A model generated the notes under the pieces. It searched no databases, was not told where the DNA came from, and worked only from the letters and a program-made list of their open reading frames with translations. The translations under genes and the position numbers were made by a program. From Arthrobacter burdickii (lineage in GTDB: Bacteria > Actinomycetota > Actinomycetes > Actinomycetales > Micrococcaceae): 64,000 bases of DNA. The DNA lies in contig NZ_JAROCG010000001.1 of the NCBI RefSeq assembly GCF_030433645.1, positions 1,612,001 through 1,676,000 on the forward strand. Reading direction: 5' to 3'. Position 1 is the stretch's first letter, and every line of letters starts with the position of its first letter. Shown here in pieces: positions 24,301 to 31,607 of this stretch.

Positions 24301-25611
24301 TTGCTTAGCGCTATTGGCCGGGCATTCCGGACGCCAGACTTGCGGCGCAAGCTGTTGTTCACGCTGGGAATCATTGCCATCTTCCGCCTCGGAGCCTTCA
24401 TTCCCGCTCCCGGCGTCGACTACGGAAACGTGCAGCAGTGCCTCGCTCTGGGCAACACCGAGGGCGGTCTCTACCAGTTCGTGAACCTCTTCAGTGGGGG
24501 AGCCCTGCTCCAGGTCTCCATCTTCGCGCTGGGGATCATGCCGTACATCACGGCCAGCATCATCACGCAGCTCCTCCGGGTGGTCATTCCCCGCTTCCAG
24601 GAACTGCACGAGGAAGGCGCCCAGGGCCAGTCGAGGCTGACCCAGTACACGCGCTACCTGACCATCGCGCTCGGCCTGCTGAACGCCACCACCCTGGTCT
24701 CGCTCGCCCGCTCGGGCGCACTGCTCGGCAACTGCCCGGTGCCCCTGATCCCGAACGATTCGCTGATCACCATCGTCCTGCTGATCATCACGCTGACCGC
24801 CGGCACCGGACTCATCATGTGGATGGGCGAGCTCATCACCGAGAAGGGTGTGGGCAACGGTATGTCGCTGCTCATCTTCACGGCCATCGCCGCCGGTTTC
24901 CCCACCGCTCTCGGTGAGATCCTCCGCACCCAGGGCGCCACGGTGTTCACCTTCGTCCTCCTCATGGGCGTCGTCGTCGTCGCCCTCGTGATCTTCGTGG
25001 AGCAGTCGCAGCGACGCATCCCCGTGCAGTACGCCAAGCGCATGGTGGGCCGCCGCACGCTGGGCGGCAGCAGCACCTACATCCCGATCAAGGTCAACAT
25101 GGCCGGCGTCATCCCCGTGATCTTCGCGTCCTCGATGCTGTACCTGCCGAGCCTGATCGCACAGTTCAACACTCCGCAGGACGGCACGGCCCCGGCCGGC
25201 TGGGTCAACTGGATCACCACGTACCTGACCCGCGGCGACCACCCGCTGTACATGGCGCTGTACTTCCTGCTCATCGTGTTCTTCACCTACTTCTACGTCG
25301 CCATCACGTTCAACCCGGACGAGGTGTCCGAGAACATGAAGAAGTACGGCGGGTTCATCCCCGGCATCCGCGCCGGGCGTCCCACGGCCGAGTACCTCCA
25401 GTACGTGCTCTCACGCATCACGCTCCCGGGTGCCATCTACCTGGGACTCGTGGCCCTGATCCCGCTGATAGCACTGGTGGCCATCGGCGCCAACCAGAAC
25501 TTCCCGTTCGGCGGCACCTCGATCCTCATCATGGTGGGCGTGGGACTCGAGACGGTAAAGCAGATCGACGCTCAGCTCCAGCAGCGTCACTACGAAGGGT
25601 TGTTGCGTTGA
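24301..25611 (+). CDS. secY: Protein translocase subunit SecY
   Basis: 436 residues, the channel subunit of the Sec translocon with ten transmembrane helices. The N-terminus MLSAIGRAFRTPDLRRKLLF is typical of Arthrobacter SecY. The plug/TM2a region (FVNLFSGGALLQVSIFALGI) and the cytoplasmic loop AKRMVGRRTLGGSSTYIPIK are present. The start is a TTG with AGGAGG upstream. The stop overlaps the adk TTG start. Separated from rplO by two terminators, so secY-adk-map looks like its own unit. Confidence 0.97.
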   Translation: MLSAIGRAFRTPDLRRKLLFTLGIIAIFRLGAFIPAPGVDYGNVQQCLALGNTEGGLYQFVNLFSGGALLQVSIFALGIMPYITASIITQLLRVVIPRFQELHEEGAQGQSRLTQYTRYLTIALGLLNATTLVSLARSGALLGNCPVPLIPNDSLITIVLLIITLTAGTGLIMWMGELITEKGVGNGMSLLIFTAIAAGFPTALGEILRTQGATVFTFVLLMGVVVVALVIFVEQSQRRIPVQYAKRMVGRRTLGGSSTYIPIKVNMAGVIPVIFASSMLYLPSLIAQFNTPQDGTAPAGWVNWITTYLTRGDHPLYMALYFLLIVFFTYFYVAITFNPDEVSENMKKYGGFIPGIRAGRPTAEYLQYVLSRITLPGAIYLGLVALIPLIALVAIGANQNFPFGGTSILIMVGVGLETVKQIDAQLQQRHYEGLLR

Positions 25612-26180
25612 CGAGAATGCTGATCATCGGTCCCCCCGGATCCGGCAAGGGCACCCAGGCCGCTCGGATCTCGGATCGCCTCGACGTCGTGGCCATCTCG
25701 ACCGGCGACATCTTCCGCGACAACGTGAAGCGGGAGACGCCCCTCGGCCTCGAGGCCAAGAAGTACATGGACGCCGGCGACTTCGTCCCCGACAGCGTCA
25801 CGAACAGGATGGTCCGCGACCGCCTCGCGGCCGACGACGTCCAGGAGGGCTTCCTCCTCGACGGGTACCCGCGCACCGCGTCGCAGGTCGCCGAACTCGA
25901 CGACATCCTCCGCGAGAACGAGCTCGAACTCGATGTCGTGCTGCAGCTCACCGCCGATGACGAGGAGCTCGTGAAGCGGCTCCTCGGGCGGGCGAAGCTG
26001 GACGGCCGTTCGGATGACAACGAGCAGGTCATCCGCCACCGCCTCGGGCTCTACCACGACCAGACGGAAGCAGTGGTGTCCCGGTACGACGAGCGCGGCA
26101 TCGTCACCAAGGTCGACGGCATCGGGGCGATCGACGAGGTCACCGAGCGCGTCATGGCAGCACTCAAAGTAGCGAGCTAG
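25608..26180 (+). CDS. adk: Adenylate kinase, short-LID form
   Basis: 190 residues. It catalyses ATP + AMP = 2 ADP. The P-loop GPPGSGKGT is at residues 8-16 and the AMP-site motif DGYPRT near 85-90. The LID is short (RAKLDGRSDDNE) and has no zinc Cys, as in other actinobacterial enzymes. The TTG at 25608 overlaps the secY stop and has GAAGGG 8 nt upstream; an ATG three codons later has poorer spacing. map follows after 11 bp. Confidence 0.96.
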   Translation: MTRMLIIGPPGSGKGTQAARISDRLDVVAISTGDIFRDNVKRETPLGLEAKKYMDAGDFVPDSVTNRMVRDRLAADDVQEGFLLDGYPRTASQVAELDDILRENELELDVVLQLTADDEELVKRLLGRAKLDGRSDDNEQVIRHRLGLYHDQTEAVVSRYDERGIVTKVDGIGAIDEVTERVMAALKVAS

Positions 26181-26191
26181 GACTTTTGGGG

Positions 26192-27019
26192 ATGTTCCGC
26201 CAGCCGAAGATCGAGTACAAGACGACCAGCCAGATGCTCGTGATGCGTGAGGCCGGCCGGGTGCTCTCCACGGCGCTCGACCGCACCGTCGCCGCGGCCG
26301 TCGTCGGTGTCACCACGGCGCAGCTCAACGAGGTCTTCGAGGAGGTCCTCCGCGAGGAGGGCGCGACGTCGAACTTCCTCGGGTACCACGGCTTCCCGGC
26401 CAGTATCTGCACGTCCGTCAACTCCGAGGTCGTCCACGGGATCCCCGGCGGCTACGTGCTGCAGGACGGCGACATCATCTCGATCGACGGCGGCGCCGTC
26501 GTCCGCGGCTGGCACTCCGACTCGGCGCGGACCGTCATCGTCGGGTCGCAGCGACCCGAGGACGTGCGGCTTTCCGACGTCACGGAGGAGGCCATGTGGC
26601 GCGGTATCGCGGCGCTGGCCTCCGCCCGGTTCGTCGGTGACATCGGTGCCGCTATCGACGACTACGTCTCGTCGGTCCCCGGACCCGCCCTCGGGATCCT
26701 CGAGGACTACGTGGGTCACGGTATCGGGACGCAGATGCACCAGGCGCCCGACGTGCTGAACTTCCGCAGCGCGAACCGCGGCCCCAAGGTCCGGCCCGGA
26801 CTCTGCCTTGCCATCGAGCCGATGCTCGTGCAGGGAGGGCTGGAAACCGCAGTGCTCGACGACGACTGGACCGTTGTCACCACCGACGGCAAGCGCGCCT
26901 CGCAGTGGGAGCACAGTGTCGCAGTGCACGACGGCGGCATCTGGGTCCTGTCGGCCCCGGACGGGGGAGCGTCGCGCCTCGAGCCGCTCGGCGTCACCCC
27001 GGCTCCGCTGGCCGGCTGA
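26192..27019 (+). CDS. map: Methionine aminopeptidase, type I
   Basis: 275 residues. It removes the N-terminal Met from new proteins. The five metal ligands of the family are all present: Asp in SIDGGAVVRGWHSDSA (two), His in GHGIGTQMHQAP, Glu in LAIEPML and Glu in WEHSVAV. The chosen start is ATG 26192 (MFRQPKIEYKT), with AGGA 9 nt upstream; a TTG two codons earlier is the alternative. It closes the secY unit and is followed by a strong terminator. Confidence 0.96.
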   Translation: MFRQPKIEYKTTSQMLVMREAGRVLSTALDRTVAAAVVGVTTAQLNEVFEEVLREEGATSNFLGYHGFPASICTSVNSEVVHGIPGGYVLQDGDIISIDGGAVVRGWHSDSARTVIVGSQRPEDVRLSDVTEEAMWRGIAALASARFVGDIGAAIDDYVSSVPGPALGILEDYVGHGIGTQMHQAPDVLNFRSANRGPKVRPGLCLAIEPMLVQGGLETAVLDDDWTVVTTDGKRASQWEHSVAVHDGGIWVLSAPDGGASRLEPLGVTPAPLAG

Positions 27020-27070
27020 CGGCACGGAGCGATCGGCGTCGGCCCGGTATCGGTCCGCTACCTATGACGA

Positions 27071-27104
27071 ACGAAGGTCCCGCACTCCGGTGCGGGACCT
27101 TCGT
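27071..27104 (+). terminator. Terminator after map
   Basis: A 15-bp perfect stem (ACGAAGGTCCCGCAC and its complement) around the loop TCCG, about 50 bp after the map stop. Confidence 0.88.
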
Positions 27105-27154
27105 CGTTCCCGGCGGCGCCTAATACAGCAGCCGGGCGGACCCTGCCGTCCGAT

Positions 27155-27183
27155 TTAACGATCCGGGGACGGTAGCGTAGAGT
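27155..27183 (+). promoter_or_regulatory. Candidate infA operon promoter
   Basis: TTAACG (27155-27160), a 17-bp spacer and TAGAGT (27178-27183) followed by TG. The leader to infA would be about 140 nt. The surrounding gap of about 300 bp holds only this and the map terminator. Confidence 0.5.
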
Positions 27184-27326
27184 TGTCTGTTGGTTGTCTC
27201 TGCTTTTCGTGCCCAATTGGGCTCCGGAGACCTTCCCGTCCGAGCTCCGGTTTCCGACGGGTCTGACAATCAAAACCCCAAACCCGTCCGCCATGCAAGT
27301 GGCGGGCATAGACGTTAGCGGAGGAT

Positions 27327-27548
27327 ATGGCCAAGAAAGACGGTGTCATTGAGATTGAAGGCACTGTGAACGAGGCGCTGCCCAACGCGATGTTCCGCGT
27401 TGAGTTGGCCAACGGACACATTGTTCTCGCCCACATCTCGGGAAAGATGCGCCAGCACTACATTCGAATCCTTCCTGAGGACCGGGTCGTAGTGGAACTC
27501 AGCCCGTACGACCTCACCCGGGGCCGTATTGTCTACCGCTACAAATAA
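27327..27548 (+). CDS. infA: Translation initiation factor IF-1
   Basis: 73 residues, an OB-fold protein that binds the 30S A site during initiation. The sequence is near the family consensus ([28 protein letters not shown]). It is the first gene of the alpha-type unit; the rpmJ start lies 21 bp after its stop. Confidence 0.98.
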   Translation: MAKKDGVIEIEGTVNEALPNAMFRVELANGHIVLAHISGKMRQHYIRILPEDRVVVELSPYDLTRGRIVYRYK

Positions 27549-27569
27549 GAATCAACTCGAAGGAAAACC

Positions 27570-27683
27570 ATGAAGGTCAACCCGAGCGTGAAGCGGATCT
27601 GCGAGAAGTGCCAGGTGGTCCGCCGCAAAGGCAACGTTCTCGTCATCTGCGAGAACCCGCGCCACAAGCAGCGCCAGGGCTAA
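27570..27683 (+). CDS. rpmJ: 50S ribosomal protein L36, zinc-binding form
   Basis: 37 residues, too short for most gene finders. The start [20 protein letters not shown] and the end NPRHKQRQG are standard. Zinc ligands Cys11, Cys14, Cys27 and His33 are all present, so this is the C+ form; under zinc limitation many actinobacteria switch to a C- paralogue elsewhere. GAAGGAAA lies before the ATG. Confidence 0.97.
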   Translation: MKVNPSVKRICEKCQVVRRKGNVLVICENPRHKQRQG

Positions 27684-27704
27684 GAACCTCTTCCAGAGGT
27701 TCTT
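27682..27704 (+). other. Hairpin overlapping the rpmJ stop
   Basis: AAGAACCTC and GAGGTTCTT form a 9-bp perfect stem around TTCCA, starting within the stop codon. It could protect or process the rpmJ 3' end. Confidence 0.55.
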
Positions 27705-27729
27705 CCCACGCGTAGAAGTACATTTCACG

Positions 27730-27808
27730 GCAGAACAGCGTCCCTGTGGGACGTACACCCCCGGCACGGAGGCCGGGGACCGGAACACCAGTTCCGTGGA
27801 CGTTCTGC
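27730..27808 (+). other. Multibranched RNA leader before rpsM
   Basis: An outer stem GCAGAAC (27730-27736) with GTTCTGC (27802-27808) encloses three hairpins: GTCCC-TGT-GGGAC (27740-27752), CCCCGGC with GCCGGGG (27759-27778) and CGGAAC-ACCA-GTTCCG (27781-27796). GTCC (27740-27743) can instead pair with GGAC (27798-27801), so two folds exclude each other. In E. coli S4 controls the alpha operon by binding before rpsM; a similar role here is inference. Confidence 0.6.
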
Positions 27809-27845
27809 TTCAGACCTCCGGTAACACCAAAGGAGCACCGCCACT

Positions 27846-28223
27846 ATGGCACGTCTCGCTGGCGTAGACATCCCCCGCGAAAAGCGGGTAGTCATCGCGC
27901 TTACCTATATCTACGGCGTGGGCAAGACCCGTGCAGAGAAGACGCTCGTGGACACGGGGATCTCCCCGAACACGCGCGTCAAGGACCTCACCGACGCCGA
28001 GCTGGTCCAGCTCCGCGACTACATCGAAGGCAGCTTCAAGGTCGAGGGTGACCTCCGCCGTGAGGTTGCAGCCGACATCCGCCGCAAGGTCGAGATCGGC
28101 AGCTACGAAGGCATTCGGCACCGCCGCGGCCTTCCCGTACGTGGACAGCGTACGAAGACCAACGCCCGTACCCGCAAGGGCCCGAAGCGTACGGTCGCAG
28201 GCAAGAAGAAGGTCGGACGCTAG
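27846..28223 (+). CDS. rpsM: 30S ribosomal protein S13
   Basis: 125 residues ([40 protein letters not shown]). S13 sits in the 30S head and touches the P-site tRNA and L5. A good AAAGGAG site precedes its ATG. It is flanked on both sides by strongly structured gaps of 162 and 169 nt, unusually long for an r-protein operon. Confidence 0.97.
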   Translation: MARLAGVDIPREKRVVIALTYIYGVGKTRAEKTLVDTGISPNTRVKDLTDAELVQLRDYIEGSFKVEGDLRREVAADIRRKVEIGSYEGIRHRRGLPVRGQRTKTNARTRKGPKRTVAGKKKVGR

Positions 28224-28224
28224 T

Positions 28225-28287
28225 CCCTGATGGCCCCCTAACCGGACTCGCTAGCGCTCGTCCGGCCAGGGAACCCCGCCATCAGGG
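28225..28287 (+). other. Nested hairpin between rpsM and rpsK
   Basis: A 10-bp outer stem, CCCTGATGGC (28225-28234) with GCCATCAGGG (28278-28287), encloses CCGGAC (28242-28247) with GTCCGG (28260-28265). It starts two bases after the rpsM stop. No T-run, so a processing or control element is more likely than a terminator. Confidence 0.6.
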
Positions 28288-28392
28288 GCCCATCCCACTG
28301 GCTCCCTCGCCAACGGAGGCCCCTGTTCGTAGGACCTCCGGCAGGATTCGATCCGACTCAATGCTTTACCCAATACCTTCGTAGGAGAAGTA

Positions 28393-28794
28393 ATGCCCCC
28401 CAAGACTCGTGGAGCGGTGCGTAAGCCGCGTCGCAAGGATAAGAAGAACATCGCGCTCGGCCAGGCGCACATCAAGAGCACCTTCAACAACACCATCGTG
28501 TCCATCACGGACCCCAGCGGAGCAGTCATCTCCTGGGCCTCCGCCGGTGAGGTTGGCTTCAAGGGCTCACGCAAGTCCACCCCGTTCGCCGCGCAGATGG
28601 CTGCAGAAGCTGCTGCAAAGCGTGCCCAGGAGCACGGCGTCAAGAAGGTCGACGTCTTCGTGAAGGGACCGGGATCGGGTCGCGAAACCGCCATCCGTTC
28701 GCTGCAGGCCACCGGCCTCGAGGTCGGCTCCATCTCGGACGTCACCCCCAGCGCACACAACGGCTGCCGCCCGCCCAAGCGCCGCCGCGTCTAA
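28393..28794 (+). CDS. rpsK: 30S ribosomal protein S11
   Basis: 133 residues. S11 forms part of the platform near the mRNA exit. [20 protein letters not shown] and the C-terminal [18 protein letters not shown] are typical. The usual next gene in many bacteria, rpsD, is absent; rpoA follows after a 151-bp gap with a hairpin. Confidence 0.97.
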   Translation: MPPKTRGAVRKPRRKDKKNIALGQAHIKSTFNNTIVSITDPSGAVISWASAGEVGFKGSRKSTPFAAQMAAEAAAKRAQEHGVKKVDVFVKGPGSGRETAIRSLQATGLEVGSISDVTPSAHNGCRPPKRRRV

Positions 28795-28814
28795 TCTGCT
28801 TTCCGGTCACCGTG

Positions 28815-28850
28815 CCGCCCTGAAGGAAACGAAACGTTCCGGCAGGGCGG
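28815..28850 (+). other. Hairpin between rpsK and rpoA
   Basis: CCGCCCTG (28815-28822) pairs with CAGGGCGG (28843-28850); inside, GGAAACG and CGTTCC give a second partly paired segment. It lies in the slot where rpsD sits in many other genomes. Confidence 0.5.
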
Positions 28851-28945
28851 TTCGGTGCCGTTCCAGTAGCTTTCGAGCCGGCCGACCCGCAGTCCCGCCC
28901 ATACAGAAGCGTCATATAGCGGATGCTTCCTGAAAGGAAATGTAC

Positions 28946-29956
28946 GTGCTTATTGCACAGCGCCCCACCCTGACTGAAGAAGTAGTCGCCGACAACCGCT
29001 CGCGGTTCGTGATCGAACCCCTCGAGCCCGGCTTCGGCTACACCCTCGGCAACTCCCTCCGCCGTACCCTCCTGTCCTCGATCCCCGGTGCTGCCGTGAC
29101 CAGCATCCGCATCGACGGCGTGCTGCACGAATTCACCACGGTTCCCGGGGTGAAGGAGGATGTCACCGAGATCATCCTGAACATCAAGAATCTTGCCGTC
29201 TCCTCGGAGCACGACGAGCCTGTCGTCGCCTACCTGCGCAAGCAGGGTCCCGGCGTCGTCACCGCTGCGGACATCGCGCCTCCCGCAGGCGTCGAGTTCC
29301 ACAACCCGGACCTCCACATCGCGACCCTCAACTCGAAGGGCAAGTTCGAGCTCGAACTGACCATCGAGCGTGGCCGCGGCTACGTGTCCGCCTCGCAGAA
29401 CAAGTCCGGCGACTCGGAGATCGGCCGCATCCCGGTCGACTCCATCTACTCGCCGGTCCTGAAGGTCACCTTCCGCGTGGAAGCGACCCGTGTTGAGCAG
29501 CGCACCGACTTCGACAAGCTGATCGTCGACGTCGAGACGAAGGACGCCATCGCCCCGCGCGACGCCGTCGCTTCTGCCGGCACCACCCTGGTGGAGCTGT
29601 TCGGACTCGCACGCGAGCTGAACACCGCCGCCGAGGGCATCGAGATCGGTCCTTCGCCCACCGACGCAGCACTTGCTGCCGACATGGCGCTGCCGATCGA
29701 GGACCTCGAACTTACGGTCCGCTCGTACAACTGCCTCAAGCGCGAGGGCATCCACTCCGTGGGTGAACTCGTTGCACGCTCCGAGGCCGACCTCATGGAC
29801 ATCCGCAACTTCGGTGCGAAGTCCATCGACGAGGTCAAGGCGAAGCTCGTCGAGCTCGGTCTCTCCCTGAAGGATTCCCCTCCAGGCTTCGACCTTGCCG
29901 CCCGCGCTGCTGCCATCGAAGAGGACGACGCCGCCTACGGCGACGAAGAGCTCTAA
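28946..29956 (+). CDS. rpoA: DNA-directed RNA polymerase subunit alpha
   Basis: 336 residues. The N-terminal dimerisation domain ([20 protein letters not shown]) and the C-terminal domain that contacts activators and UP elements ([34 protein letters not shown]) are both complete. The GTG at 28946 is taken as start ([12 protein letters not shown]) because AAGGA lies 7 nt before it; the ATG two codons upstream is only 1 nt from that site. Confidence 0.97.
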   Translation: MLIAQRPTLTEEVVADNRSRFVIEPLEPGFGYTLGNSLRRTLLSSIPGAAVTSIRIDGVLHEFTTVPGVKEDVTEIILNIKNLAVSSEHDEPVVAYLRKQGPGVVTAADIAPPAGVEFHNPDLHIATLNSKGKFELELTIERGRGYVSASQNKSGDSEIGRIPVDSIYSPVLKVTFRVEATRVEQRTDFDKLIVDVETKDAIAPRDAVASAGTTLVELFGLARELNTAAEGIEIGPSPTDAALAADMALPIEDLELTVRSYNCLKREGIHSVGELVARSEADLMDIRNFGAKSIDEVKAKLVELGLSLKDSPPGFDLAARAAAIEEDDAAYGDEEL

Positions 29957-29965
29957 AACGCTATC

Positions 29966-30000
29966 TGTCCGCCCGTCGCTGGAAAGCGGCGGGACGGACA
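29966..30000 (+). other. Hairpin between rpoA and rplQ
   Basis: TGTCCGCCCGTCGC pairs with GCGGCGGG and CGGACA (one bulged A, one G-U pair) around a 6-nt loop. It fills most of the 64-nt gap before rplQ. Confidence 0.55.
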
Positions 30001-30020
30001 CCTAATGAGGAGAAATCACC

Positions 30021-30614
30021 ATGCCCACACCCACTAAGGGCCCACGCCTCGGAGGCGGTCCGGCGCACGAACGCCTGATGCTCGCCAACCTGGCCGCCTC
30101 ACTGTTCGAGCACAAGCGCATCACCACCACGGTGACGAAGGCCAAGCGCCTCCGCCCCTACGCCGAGCGTCTCATCACGTTCGCGAAGAAGGGCGACCTG
30201 GCGTCGCGTCGTCGCGTCCTCGGTGTCATCAGCAGCAAGAGCATCGTCCACGAGCTGTTCACGGACATCGCCCCCGCTGTTGCCAACCGCGAGGGTGGCT
30301 ACACCCGCATCACGAAGATCGGCAACCGCAAGGGCGACAACGCTCCCATGGCCGTCATCGAACTGGTGCTGGAGCCCATGTCCGCCAAGCAGTCCGTCGT
30401 CGCCGAGGCCGAGCAGGCCAAGGCTCCCGCCGCTGCCGCAGCACCGGCCGCCGAGTCCGTAGACGTCCCGGAGACCGCTGAGGCTGTCGAGTCGGTCGAT
30501 TCGGCACCTGCTGCGGACGAGGTCGCAGCCGAGGACACCACGGTCGACGCCGAAGCCGGCGCCGAAGATGAGGTCGTCGTCGTCGAAGGCACCGTCGAGG
30601 ACGAGAAGAAGTAA
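30021..30614 (+). CDS. rplQ: 50S ribosomal protein L17 with acidic C-terminal tail
   Basis: 197 residues. The first 120 or so are a normal L17 at the tunnel exit ([39 protein letters not shown]). The remaining 75 or so are an Ala/Glu/Val-rich, strongly acidic tail ending in EDEKK. Actinobacterial L17 is often extended. The ATG is preceded by TGAGGAG. A T-tailed hairpin lies 36 bp after its stop. Confidence 0.96.
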   Translation: MPTPTKGPRLGGGPAHERLMLANLAASLFEHKRITTTVTKAKRLRPYAERLITFAKKGDLASRRRVLGVISSKSIVHELFTDIAPAVANREGGYTRITKIGNRKGDNAPMAVIELVLEPMSAKQSVVAEAEQAKAPAAAAAPAAESVDVPETAEAVESVDSAPAADEVAAEDTTVDAEAGAEDEVVVVEGTVEDEKK

Positions 30615-30636
30615 TTCTTCCCCTCCGTCGTACGCC

Positions 30637-31581
30637 ATGACCACGCTCGAGCCCGCCATCCCTTCCGGGGATGGCGGGCTTTTGCGTGTCCGTGTCCGCC
30701 TCGATATCTCCTACGACGGTGCGCCCTTCTCGGGTTGGGCCCTGCAGCCAGGGCTCACCACCGTTCAGGGCATCCTCGAAGGTGCCCTCTTCACACTCCT
30801 GCGCCGGCAGGCGCGCCTCACTGTGGGCGGACGGACCGACGCCGGTGTCCATGCCCGTGGCCAGGTGGCCCACGTCGACCTGACGCACGCTGAGTGGGAG
30901 GGCATGGGGCGGGGCCGTGACGTCGAGCCTGCCGACGCCTTCCTGCGCCGGCTGACCGGCACCATCAACCGTGAGCTGACCGATGGCATGACGGGACGCG
31001 GCCGATCCGTTCGCAACTCGGTACCCGCCGTCGTCGTGCGCTCCGCTACCCGCGCACCGGCCGGTTTCGACGCCCGCTTCTCTGCGCTCTGGCGCCGGTA
31101 CAGCTATGGCATCGCCGATACCACGGCTGGGCAGGACCCGCTGCGCCGCCACACGACGCTGTGGCACCCGGCGGCGTTGGATGTCGCGCTGCTCAACGAG
31201 GGTGCGGCCTACCTGCTCGGGATGCAGGATTTCGCCGCGTTCTGCAAGCCTCGGGTAGGGGCTACGACCATTCGTGAACTGCAGCGCTACGAGTTCACCC
31301 GCGGACACGACGGCGTCATCACGGCTACCGTGCAGGCGGACGCCTTCTGCCACAACATGGTCCGGGCACTCATCGGATCAACGCTGCGTGTGGGATCGGG
31401 GGAGCTGCCGCCGGTGTGGCTGGCGGAGAGGCTCGCTGCCCGCCTCAAGGACGCTCGGTCCATCCTCGCCGCTCCGCACCCGCTCGTGCTCGAGGAGATC
31501 GCGTATCCCGGCGACGAGGAGCTTGCCGCTCGCGCTGAACTGACGCGTTCCCGGAGGAACGCCGGACACCTGGAGCCTTAG
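30637..31581 (+). CDS. truA: tRNA pseudouridine(38-40) synthase TruA
   Basis: About 314 residues from ATG 30637. It modifies U38-U40 in the anticodon stem of many tRNAs. LDISYDGAPFSGWALQPGL and the catalytic Asp motif VGGRTDAGVHARGQVAHVD are clear, as is FCHNMVRALIGSTLRVG near the C-terminus. The start is uncertain: no good ribosome binding site is seen before 30637, and a terminator hairpin (30650-30683) falls within the first codons. A TTG at 30682, which would begin MRVRVRLDISYDG, is a real alternative. Confidence 0.93.
   Translation: MTTLEPAIPSGDGGLLRVRVRLDISYDGAPFSGWALQPGLTTVQGILEGALFTLLRRQARLTVGGRTDAGVHARGQVAHVDLTHAEWEGMGRGRDVEPADAFLRRLTGTINRELTDGMTGRGRSVRNSVPAVVVRSATRAPAGFDARFSALWRRYSYGIADTTAGQDPLRRHTTLWHPAALDVALLNEGAAYLLGMQDFAAFCKPRVGATTIRELQRYEFTRGHDGVITATVQADAFCHNMVRALIGSTLRVGSGELPPVWLAERLAARLKDARSILAAPHPLVLEEIAYPGDEELAARAELTRSRRNAGHLEP
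30650..30683 (+). terminator. T-tailed hairpin at the rplQ-truA junction
   Basis: A perfect 13-bp stem, AGCCCGCCATCCC with GGGATGGCGGGCT, around TTCCG, followed directly by TTT. By form it is an intrinsic terminator, yet it overlaps the apparent 5' end of truA. Confidence 0.8.
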
Positions 31582-31607
31582 TCAGGAAGCGCTGCGGCGG
31601 ACGCCGA

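Noticed and set aside
27730-27808. tRNA gene
   Set aside because: The cloverleaf-like layout suggests one, but there is no TTCGA-type T-loop, no anticodon loop of seven and no proper D-loop; it is treated as a leader structure.
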